Source: DASQDN01 sp035630195
Lineage (GTDB): Bacteria; Acidobacteriota; Terriglobia; Bryobacterales; Bryobacteraceae
Length of the DNA stretch: 24,946 bases
Reading direction: 5' to 3'
NCBI GenBank assembly: GCA_035630195.1
Contig: DASQLD010000563.1
Location: 1-24,946 of the forward strand
Below, piece by piece: positions 1 through 7,279 of this stretch. The notes beneath the pieces were generated by a model. That model was not told the origin of the DNA. It made no database searches and was given only the letters and a program-made list of their open reading frames with translations. The translations under genes and the position numbers were made by a program. The first letter of the stretch is position 1. Each line of letters starts with the position of its first letter.

Positions 1-86
1 AACCTGTCCTCTTGCATCCAGACCTGAGTCTGTCAACAGGACATTCCTACTTCGCTCGATTAGGACATTTCTACTTCGCTGCGACA
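1..86. mobile_element. End of an IS21-type insertion sequence (left edge)
   Basis: Read on the minus strand from position 86, this begins TGTCG and carries two copies of a roughly 18-base motif, GCGAAGTAGAAATGTCC and GCGAAGTAGGAATGTCC, about 24 bases apart. The same structure occurs in inverted orientation at 24817-24946. Repeated copies of a motif just inside the tip are typical of IS21-family ends, where they bind the IstA transposase. The TGTC tip faces the window, so the body of the element lies to the left and is not included. Family assignment is from the end structure plus the istB fragment at 22177; no transposase of this copy is visible. Confidence 0.7.
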
Positions 87-568
87 AGTGAGCACTCAGG
101 ATACGGCGAACAACATCCTTGTCGATCTCGATGCCGAAAGCCAACGCGATCTGCTGAGCAATGCGGGCACATCCCCGGTTGACAGTGCGCCGTTTCATTG
201 CAACGACGGCGTCGATGAGGTCTTTCTGCGGTCCCGTCTCTTCGGGCCAGATCGACGGCGCCTTACGGACGAAAACAATCTGTGATATTCCGTTTCCTCA
301 GCACACTGTGAAAGTGCAGCAGAGTGGAAGCTTTCAGAACGAGGGCGGAACGCAAAACGCGTGTCGGGCGCATGAAAAAGACACATAAACACGGCGATGA
401 TGCGATCTGCGACGAACAGCGTTGAGAGCACGCTTGCGCCCCGATGGAAGATCAGCAGTTGATGACGGACTAGCACAGTTTCAGCAACACCGGAACGAAC
501 TCCGCCCGGTGTTGCCGTCGGATCAGAGTGACGATCAAGTGAATGAATAGGACGAGCAAGTCGCGCAT
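87..568 (-). pseudogene. Decayed and truncated DDE integrase/transposase (rve family)
   Basis: Starting from an ATG at 568, the minus strand encodes about 160 codons resembling the N-terminal part of stand-alone integrase-core transposases common in Acidobacteria. The pieces appear in order but in different frames: MRDLLVLFIHLIVTLIR, then VRHQLLIFHRG, then MRPTRVLRSALVLKASTLL, then DAVVAMKRR, GCARIAQQIALAFGIEIDKD and VVRRILSAH. At least three frameshifts and several stops separate them, so it cannot make a working protein. The similarity stops inside the codon after SAH, exactly where the IS21-type tip begins at position 86. The DDE catalytic core, which should follow, is absent. Family recognition is from memory of these conserved strings, not from a search. 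Confidence 0.75.
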
Positions 569-870
569 CCTGGCATGATGCTACCAGAATAAAAACCCAG
601 GCTGATTTTGGAACAATTCAGCAATTCGCCATGCACAGGTCGCCTATGTTTTCTCTGGAAGGCTGCGAGCTGCAGCCGCAGGCAGCATTCTCGAGCGCAA
701 CGGCTTGGTGACCGCTCAGCAGTAATCGAAGGAATCGAGTGAGGACAAGAGCAGGGCTGCCATGTCTGCATGTTTGCAAATCAGTGTCTTACGATCAGAC
801 GGAATAATGGCGAGCCACAATGTCATTTGGGTTTGCGATTCGCTCGACGCCCTCCGAGTTGCAGGAAAGG
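569..870. other. Gene-free stretch between integrase remnant and receptor terminator
   Basis: Nothing here is recognisable. The short open frames on both strands have no start-site context and no known motif. The part next to 569 may include the outer end of the decayed integrase element, but no inverted partner is available because that element is truncated. Confidence 0.5.
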
Positions 871-901
871 AAAAGCCCGCCAAGCGCGAAACTTGGCGGG
901 C
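871..901 (-). terminator. Intrinsic terminator of the TonB-dependent receptor gene
   Basis: A perfect 10-bp stem (875-884 pairing with 892-901, gcccgccaag with cttggcgggc) encloses a 7-base loop. On the minus strand it is followed by TTTTCCTTTCC. It lies 19 bases past the stop codon of the receptor gene, the right place and orientation for a rho-independent terminator. Confidence 0.85.
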
Positions 902-919
902 CTTGATGAAGAGGAGCGA

Positions 920-3900
920 TCAGAAAAGCAACTTCAGACTGAACTGAAGAATGCGAGGATCGAGCGCGGAAGTAATTCTCCCAAACTGAACGCCCGACGA
1001 AAGATTCGCATTCGGCGCATTGAAGTTAACGTTGTTAAAAATGTTGAAAAACTCAGCGCGGAACTGCAACGTGAGGCGCTCAGCGATCCGATTGTTCTTC
1101 AGCAGGCCTACATCAGTATTAAAGAAGCGCGGACCTCGAATGATGTTCTTACCGGAGTTGCCGAAGGTACCAGCCGCGTTCTGCACAAAACGAGTGGTGT
1201 CGAAGAATTGAGCCACCATCTCACCATGAGACCGGCTGCTGCTGAGGTTGGGATTCCCACCACCGATATAATCTGCGCGGTCGCGGTTGACGCCGGTCAG
1301 TGAGTTGTCGCGCCCGGCCGTTACACTGAAGGGGAATCCGCTCTGCCATGTCACCATGGAATTCACCATCCAGCCATTTAGCAAGGCGGAGAACCCCGTG
1401 GGGAGTTGCATTGTCGGAACTTGCCATACGTTGGAGAACTTCAGGTTGTGCGTAACGTCTTCACGCGACAAACCGTAATCGAAGCCGCGATCGTACGGAT
1501 TGCTCCAGCCGTAATCATCCATTTTTTTCGACCATGTGTAGTTGGCTAAAACCGTCAAACCCCGGCTGAATCGTTTCTCCAGGTTAGCCACCATCGAATG
1601 GTAGTTCGTGTTGTTCCCAGATTCGTAGAAGCCGATGTTGCTGAAGGATTGATAAGGCCGTCGCGCCTGTGTGTTGGAAATCGTTGCCGTACCTGGGAGG
1701 TATATTGCAGGATTTAACTCCCTGGCGGCCTCGGCTGCGGCGAAAAAGTAGGTGCCCTTATTGCCGACATAGCCAAGGCGCGCTACCCAGTCAGATCCGA
1801 GTTGGCGCTCGATGTTTAGGCTCCACGACATAAGCAGGGGAGTCCGGAAGTTCGTATCGAAGACAGCGCGAAGCTCTGTCGGTGTAACAAATGTGGCTTC
1901 CGGGCCGGGCACGCGCGGTCCATATTGAGCCGGGAATGGATTCTGAACACCGGCTGACCCGTATGGATCTTCAAACGAAACGTCTACGAATGAGAAGCCT
2001 GGCGCGAACGGCGCAATGTTTGTGAATGGATTGAAGGTGCTGGTCTGAATGGGCGTGAAGAAATAGCCGGCGCCACCGCGAAGGCTGGTTTTATTGTCGC
2101 TCGTGAGGCGATATGCAAAGCCGATTCTTGGAGCGATGTTTGCAAGGTTCGGGTCGGATCCGCCAGTGGGACAACCAGGATCGTTATTATCTCCACCGTA
2201 CAACATGCCTGCCGGCGCGTTCGGATAACGCGTCGACTTGGCTCCGGGATCAAAACACACCACGCGGCCTTCGCGATCGTAGTAAGGCCAGTATGGATCC
2301 CACCGGACTCCCAAGTTCAGGGTCAGGCGCTGATTCACACGCCAGTTATCCTGTGCGAAGAATCCCCATCGAGTGCCTTTCAAGTCCTTGAACTCACCGC
2401 CGCCCTGGCCGAATGCGGAAGCGCGACCCAACATGAAGTCGGCGAGGCCATCTCCACTGAGTTGACCGTTGAACGTGAAGTTGCCGTCCATCCGGAAGGT
2501 ATTGATGATGTGGTTCGAGACGCGAACGGCTTCACCGCCGAAGTGAAATTCATGGCTCCCGCGAATCCAAGTCAAGTTCTCGCGAATTGTGACATCGCCG
2601 CGATCAAAGTCGCCGAGGTGATTTGTGCCCAAGCTGAAAGCTCCGGTCACGCTAACAATTAACTCCGGTGGAGCCTGCAACGTTGACTGGCTCGCGTTGG
2701 CGATCTTTACGCCCGCGTCTGGAAAACCGAAAGGGGCACTCGACCGGGATCCACCGCGTTGTCGGTTGAGTCCGAAGGTTGAAGTCAGCATCAGGTTCGG
2801 TTTCATCGTGAATGTGTGGTTCACGGCGATGTTCTGCACTCGAACGACATTGCCGGCACTCGTTGCCGCCAGCAGGTTGTCGGTAGGGACTACCGCGGGG
2901 CGCTTGTAATCGGTAAAAAAGTATCGTCCACTAATCTGGTGTTTCGTGAGGTTGTAGTCAGCTTTCCCCATGAACTGATGCTCGTCTTCCTTTGAGGGTG
3001 TAGTGGGGAAATTCGCTTCCCGACCGGCGCGATTAGGCAGGGGAATGCGCTGTAGGAAGTAATTGGAAACCGGGCTAAACCGGCTGAGTGGGATCTGATT
3101 ATTGGGGAATGGTTGACGTGTCGTCGGATCTACAAGCTGTCTGGCGGTCGATGAAAAATCTCCAGCTCTCTCAGCCGCTGTAGGGACAAACGCTACGCGG
3201 CCGGAAGGCTCGCTGCGTATCGTTGTACCCTGGTAGGTCCCGAAGTAAAACAGCTTGTCCTTGACAATCGGTCCACCGAACGATCCGCCAAACTGATTGC
3301 GTTTCAGCGTGTCTTGCGCGGGCGCAAAGAAGTTTCGGGCATTCAGGTCGCCATTACGGAGGAAATGGAACAGGGTCCCATGCATCTGGTTCGTGCCCGA
3401 CCGCGTGACGATGTTCACAATGCCGCCCGCCGCATTTCCGTATTCGGCCGTGAAGTTTGTCGACTCCAAGTTGAACTCCTGGACAGAGTCCGGATTCGGA
3501 AACGGAACGTTGACATTCAAGTACGTGTCATTGTGACCGGCGCCATCGAGCTGATAGTTGACCTGTCCCATGCCAGCGCCGTTCACACCGGCTGTTTGTT
3601 CGCCCGGATAAACACCTCCGTGTCCACAAATGCGGCATCCGTTCCGGCCAAGATCCACAGTGCCTGCCGACAAAAAGACTAGCGACTGTGCCAGGCGCCC
3701 GTTCAAAGGAAGCTCGACGATTTGCTTCTCACTAATGAGCTGACCGACAGCGCCTGTGCGCGTCGTGATCAATTCCGCGTTGGCCTCAACTGTGACTCTT
3801 TCCGCAACCTGGCCCACTTGCATCGTAATTAGCTGGCTGGCCGCCTGGTTCACCGTCAGGCGAATTCCCGTCTGCTGGTAAGTGGAGAACCCGCTTTTTT

Positions 3901-4147
3901 CGCAACGCAGCTCGTAGTTTCCAATCGGTAGCCGGGAAAACAGGAATGCTCCGACGTCGTCGGTCGTAGTGGTCTGGCTAAAACCCGTATCGATGTTGCG
4001 AGCCGTTACCTGCGCCTCAGGTATTGCCGCGCCGGAGGCGTCCGACACTGTTCCACCTAAGCTGGCGGTCGTGTATTGCGCTGCCGCCGGTTGTTCGCAG
4101 AGCAGGGCAAGGCTGATGCCGATAATCGATAAACGAAGCTTCGTCAT
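920..4147 (-). CDS. Oar-like TonB-dependent receptor with carboxypeptidase-regulatory-like domain
   Basis: Predicted 1075-residue outer-membrane protein. A signal peptide covers about residues 1-23 (hydrophobic IIGISLALL, then PAAA before Q24). A carboxypeptidase-regulatory-like beta-sandwich follows at about 28-105, with the typical GGTVSDASGAAIPEAQV opening. Next comes a plug region (ELPLNGR, then EFNLESTNFTAEYGNAAGG and VNIVTRSGTN), and then a long beta-barrel ending in phenylalanine (SLKLLF), as expected for a BAM substrate. The family takes up oligosaccharides or other large substrates using TonB energy, and the ligand cannot be predicted here. The frame is open further upstream to 4243, but the ATG at 4147 has an AGGAG at the right distance and begins the signal peptide. 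It is divergent from the hydrolase at 4368 and has its own terminator. Confidence 0.93.
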   Translation of the reverse strand: MTKLRLSIIGISLALLCEQPAAAQYTTASLGGTVSDASGAAIPEAQVTARNIDTGFSQTTTTDDVGAFLFSRLPIGNYELRCEKSGFSTYQQTGIRLTVNQAASQLITMQVGQVAERVTVEANAELITTRTGAVGQLISEKQIVELPLNGRLAQSLVFLSAGTVDLGRNGCRICGHGGVYPGEQTAGVNGAGMGQVNYQLDGAGHNDTYLNVNVPFPNPDSVQEFNLESTNFTAEYGNAAGGIVNIVTRSGTNQMHGTLFHFLRNGDLNARNFFAPAQDTLKRNQFGGSFGGPIVKDKLFYFGTYQGTTIRSEPSGRVAFVPTAAERAGDFSSTARQLVDPTTRQPFPNNQIPLSRFSPVSNYFLQRIPLPNRAGREANFPTTPSKEDEHQFMGKADYNLTKHQISGRYFFTDYKRPAVVPTDNLLAATSAGNVVRVQNIAVNHTFTMKPNLMLTSTFGLNRQRGGSRSSAPFGFPDAGVKIANASQSTLQAPPELIVSVTGAFSLGTNHLGDFDRGDVTIRENLTWIRGSHEFHFGGEAVRVSNHIINTFRMDGNFTFNGQLSGDGLADFMLGRASAFGQGGGEFKDLKGTRWGFFAQDNWRVNQRLTLNLGVRWDPYWPYYDREGRVVCFDPGAKSTRYPNAPAGMLYGGDNNDPGCPTGGSDPNLANIAPRIGFAYRLTSDNKTSLRGGAGYFFTPIQTSTFNPFTNIAPFAPGFSFVDVSFEDPYGSAGVQNPFPAQYGPRVPGPEATFVTPTELRAVFDTNFRTPLLMSWSLNIERQLGSDWVARLGYVGNKGTYFFAAAEAARELNPAIYLPGTATISNTQARRPYQSFSNIGFYESGNNTNYHSMVANLEKRFSRGLTVLANYTWSKKMDDYGWSNPYDRGFDYGLSREDVTHNLKFSNVWQVPTMQLPTGFSALLNGWMVNSMVTWQSGFPFSVTAGRDNSLTGVNRDRADYIGGGNPNLSSSRSHGEMVAQFFDTTRFVQNAAGTFGNSGKNIIRGPRFFNTDVGLLKNNRIAERLTLQFRAEFFNIFNNVNFNAPNANLSSGVQFGRITSALDPRILQFSLKLLF

Positions 4148-4154
4148 GGCTGAT

Positions 4155-4159
4155 CTCCT
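4155..4159 (-). promoter_or_regulatory. Ribosome binding site fixing the receptor start
   Basis: AGGAG on the minus strand lies 7 bases before the ATG at 4147. It favours this start over the 32-codon longer frame beginning at 4243, whose extra residues are arginine- and proline-rich and do not resemble a signal peptide. Confidence 0.8.
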
Positions 4160-4330
4160 ATGAGGTTTGAAAAGGGCGGACAGGGCAGGCCGGACGGGGA
4201 CCGGGTGACATCTAAGAGCAACAGGTTTTGAAGACCGAATCATCGATTGTTACCTCGATTCGAATCCTCAGCATCTGCCAATTCACGCTGATTATTGTAA
4301 GCATATCACCACCGCGACTCAATTCACCAC

Positions 4331-4359
4331 TTGATTTCTCAAAGAATAGTGTCTACGAT
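4331..4359 (+). promoter_or_regulatory. Candidate promoter for the hydrolase, probably leaderless
   Basis: TTGATT at 4331-4336 and TACGAT at 4354-4359 are separated by 17 bases, each matching the sigma-70 consensus at four of six positions. The -10-like TANNNT hexamer ends only 8 bases before the ATG at 4368, and no Shine-Dalgarno sequence precedes that ATG. Transcription would therefore start at or next to the start codon. This comes from sequence inspection only. Confidence 0.45.
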
Positions 4360-4367
4360 TTGTGCCA

Positions 4368-6146
4368 ATGGAACTCAGAAAATTAATGCGCGCTGTAATC
4401 GTCGCTGCCACTGCGACCCTAGCGATGGGCGGTGTACCTGCAGAGGATGCCCGGAATACGCAAACTCCGGATACCGACACTCACTTCTCCGCGCCTAAGT
4501 TCAAATCGCTCGAGGAATGGAAAATGCGCGCGGACCATGTGCGCAAACAAGTCCGGTTCGCCGCCGGAATATTGCCCATGCCGGAGCGAACTCCGCTCAA
4601 TGCCAAGATTTTCGGAAAGATCGAAAACAAAGACTACTCGATCGAGAAGGTTTTTATCGAGACGTTACCTGGTTTCTATCTGGCCGGCAACCTATACCGG
4701 CCGCTGGGTAAAAGCGGTAAATTCCCGGGAATGCTCGCGCCGCATGGACATGCGCAATACGGCCGATTGGAACACGGGGATCTATTCTCCGTGCCGTCTC
4801 GCGGTATCAATCATGCGCGCCAGGGCTACGTCGTTTTCGCCTACGACATGATCGGGTACAACGATACGATGCAGATCCCTCATGTGTTCGGAGGGCCTCG
4901 CGAGCAGCTATGGAGTTTCGGACCACTTGGGCTGCAGACATGGAATTCCATTAGAGCCCTGGACTTTCTGCAGGGCCTACCAGACGTCGACAGCGAAAAG
5001 ATCGTAGTTACGGGCGAATCCGGAGGTGGTACGCAAACATTCCTGCTGTGCGCGGTGGACGATCGTCCGAAATGGTCAGCGCCTGTGAATATGATTTCGT
5101 TGATCATGCAGGGTGGATCGCCCTGTGAGAATGCCCCTGGATTGCGAATCGACACAAACAACGTAGAGATCGCCGCACTGATGGCTCCCAAGCCGATGTT
5201 AATGGTGTCCGCGACGGGCGATTGGACGCGCAACACTCCCAAGGAAGAGTTCCCTGCGATGAAGGCTTTCTACGATCTGTACGGGAAGGGCGATGAAGTG
5301 GAAACGATCCTGATCGATGCGCCGCATAATTACAACAAGGCCAGCCGGGAGGCCGTTTATCGATTCATGGGAAAGAAAGTTCTGAACGATTCCGACGCAT
5401 CGAAATTTTCAGAACAACGCATCCGGCAGGAGAAGTTGCAGGACCTGATGGTTTTCTCGGGGCGGCCGCTACCAAATGAGGCTGTAACGTACGAAAAGTT
5501 GTTTGCCAACTGGATTCGGGCTGCGAAGAAACAGAACGATTCGACTCTGGATGCGAAAGAGTTGCGTGATCGGCTCTCGCTAGCTCTGGCCACACAGTGG
5601 CCCGCAAGTGTCGAACAGGAGATCACAGGCGAACGAATCGTGTTGACGCGTCCAGGCGCCGGCGATCGCGTCCCAGGTGTTTTTTCGAAGGGCAAGCGCG
5701 GGGCAACGCTGGTTGTTCATCCCGAAGGCGCTGAAGCCGCGCGCAAGTCAGTGCAAGCGCTGGAGGCGGTCAGTGCAGGACGAACGGTTCTGGCAATCGA
5801 CGCATTTCAAACAGGGTCAGCCGTGGCGCCTCGGGACAGGTCCCACCGTCACTTTCTGACATTCAACCGCAGCGATGACGCCAATCGCGTCCAAGACATT
5901 CTGACTGCGATTGCATATCTAAAGCAGAGCGGAGAATCCGACATCAACGTCGTCGGTATCGGCAAGGCAGCCGTTTGGACGACGTTCGCCGCTGCTGTTT
6001 CGGAAGTTCCGGTACAACTTCGCGCGCCGCTCGGGTCCTTCCGCGGAGAAGATCAAGACTACATCGATAGCTTTTTCGTTCCGGGAATTCAGCGCGCAGG
6101 TGGCCTCCGAGCGGCAGAGATTCTGACGAGTAAGACCTCGCGATAA
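4368..6146 (+). CDS. Secreted alpha/beta-hydrolase (acetyl-xylan-esterase-like)
   Basis: Predicted 592 residues with an N-terminal signal segment (MRAVIVAATATLAMGGVPA). The hydrolase fold covers about residues 95-335. Likely catalytic residues are Ser218 in GESGGG, Asp285 in SATGDWT and His320 in DAPHNYN; the PHGH at 125-128 fits the oxyanion region. This order and spacing match the acetyl-xylan-esterase/dienelactone-hydrolase type enzymes common in Acidobacteriota and Planctomycetota. The C-terminal 250 residues include a second Rossmann-like hydrolase half without an obvious nucleophile. A GTG at 4362 and an ATG at 4386 are alternative starts; 4368 was chosen because it sits right after the promoter-like element. 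The 3' end nearly abuts the convergent mutarotase gene. Substrate unknown; an ester of a plant or microbial polysaccharide is a guess. Confidence 0.85.
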   Translation: MELRKLMRAVIVAATATLAMGGVPAEDARNTQTPDTDTHFSAPKFKSLEEWKMRADHVRKQVRFAAGILPMPERTPLNAKIFGKIENKDYSIEKVFIETLPGFYLAGNLYRPLGKSGKFPGMLAPHGHAQYGRLEHGDLFSVPSRGINHARQGYVVFAYDMIGYNDTMQIPHVFGGPREQLWSFGPLGLQTWNSIRALDFLQGLPDVDSEKIVVTGESGGGTQTFLLCAVDDRPKWSAPVNMISLIMQGGSPCENAPGLRIDTNNVEIAALMAPKPMLMVSATGDWTRNTPKEEFPAMKAFYDLYGKGDEVETILIDAPHNYNKASREAVYRFMGKKVLNDSDASKFSEQRIRQEKLQDLMVFSGRPLPNEAVTYEKLFANWIRAAKKQNDSTLDAKELRDRLSLALATQWPASVEQEITGERIVLTRPGAGDRVPGVFSKGKRGATLVVHPEGAEAARKSVQALEAVSAGRTVLAIDAFQTGSAVAPRDRSHRHFLTFNRSDDANRVQDILTAIAYLKQSGESDINVVGIGKAAVWTTFAAAVSEVPVQLRAPLGSFRGEDQDYIDSFFVPGIQRAGGLRAAEILTSKTSR

Positions 6147-6148
6147 GT

Positions 6149-7279
6149 TTAATCGTTTGGGACACTGATGCGCTTGGAGGTGGTCTGCTCGACCACCTCC
6201 AGGCGTCCATCTCCAAAGACCACGTCTCCGACGCCCAGAAAGCCGTCCGGCACGCGGACTGAAAACGCCCAGAATCTTTTTTTTAATTGACTCTTAGCGT
6301 TGAGCCAATCAAAGGTTGGGACGCCCCAAAGTTCAGCTGTCTTCATCAAAGCGCGAAGCGTGCCATGCACCGGCGTGTTGCTGAACTCCATGCCACGAGT
6401 AAGCATCTGAGGCGAATTTTCTTCCCAGATGTTCATCCAGGCGTAATCGGCGCGAGGAAAGACATAACCAAAAACAATCCGGTATTGGGGATGAAAAGCA
6501 GTGAAGAATCCGTATTGTCGCGCGGGATCAACCAGGAAATTGTTGACGAATCCGGAAGACTTGGCCAGTTTGCGAACTGCACGCAGATCAATCCCTTCTT
6601 CCGCGCGGCCTGCGGGCCATTTGAACTCCTCAGTACTTCCGTCGACGCGGCCTCGAGTAAGTGAGGCGGCGATCTGCGTGGACCCGCGTTCGAGAAACGG
6701 CGGACCCATCGTTACATGCTGGCACCAACCAACGGGCCGGTCCCACGCCTTTTCATTGCGTGCCGTTTCCTCGACTTCGGCGATTTGGCCCTTGAGCCGA
6801 ATCGTGCGAGTCAAGCTGGTACCCGATTCGTCCAGCTGCGCGCTGACAGTGAGAAAGTCGGAGCCGCTAGCAACCTGACGCCAACGAACAATGCCTGCTT
6901 CTCCGTGATAGGTCATCCCGGCAGCCTCTTCCGAGGGCGAAGGGTTGCCCCAGAAAGGGAAGCACAAGTTATGCCCCATCAGCCCCGCCATCAAGCGAGC
7001 AACGGAACCGGGTCCGTACATCGTTTGATGTTTTGCGGGATCGTACTTTTCGGCTTCAATCGTGGGACGGCTTTGAATCCAGAGCGGGTTTACCGACTCC
7101 TGTCCGGTGAGCGCGATCTCGCCAATATGACCTCCGGACTGGAGAATCGAGACTCGTAATTTAGAGTTACTCAATGTCCAGGAGTCTCGGTTCTGAAAGC
7201 GTCCGGACTTGACCTGGCCAATCCCGTCGCACTGCCAGAGAATAATGACGAATGCGAGTCCAGAAACTGATCTACTCAC
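6149..7279 (-). CDS. Secreted galactose-mutarotase-fold protein (aldose-1-epimerase-like)
   Basis: Predicted 376 residues starting with GTG. The start overlaps the end of the upstream GH38 gene by 8 bases, a sign of translational coupling. An N-terminal hydrophobic segment (GLAFVIILWQC) suggests export. The opening of the mature part (WTLSNSKLRVSILQSGGHIG) and later blocks such as GHNLCFPFWG and VGWCQHVTMGPPF resemble the supersandwich fold of aldose-1-epimerases and related sugar-binding enzymes. No catalytic His/Glu pair could be assigned with certainty. Being last in a receptor-glycosidase operon, it probably handles the released sugar, by epimerisation or binding. It could instead be a lyase-like or non-catalytic member of the superfamily. 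Confidence 0.65.
   Translation of the reverse strand: MSRSVSGLAFVIILWQCDGIGQVKSGRFQNRDSWTLSNSKLRVSILQSGGHIGEIALTGQESVNPLWIQSRPTIEAEKYDPAKHQTMYGPGSVARLMAGLMGHNLCFPFWGNPSPSEEAAGMTYHGEAGIVRWRQVASGSDFLTVSAQLDESGTSLTRTIRLKGQIAEVEETARNEKAWDRPVGWCQHVTMGPPFLERGSTQIAASLTRGRVDGSTEEFKWPAGRAEEGIDLRAVRKLAKSSGFVNNFLVDPARQYGFFTAFHPQYRIVFGYVFPRADYAWMNIWEENSPQMLTRGMEFSNTPVHGTLRALMKTAELWGVPTFDWLNAKSQLKKRFWAFSVRVPDGFLGVGDVVFGDGRLEVVEQTTSKRISVPND
6175..6201. terminator. Perfect hairpin in the convergent gene ends (possible terminator)
   Basis: An 11-bp perfect inverted repeat (tggaggtggtc with gaccacctcca) has a 5-base loop and lies 28 bases past the plus-strand hydrolase stop, within the last codons of the minus-strand mutarotase gene. 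There is no T-run on either side, so intrinsic termination is uncertain. A role in transcript 3'-end protection is also possible. Confidence 0.4.
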
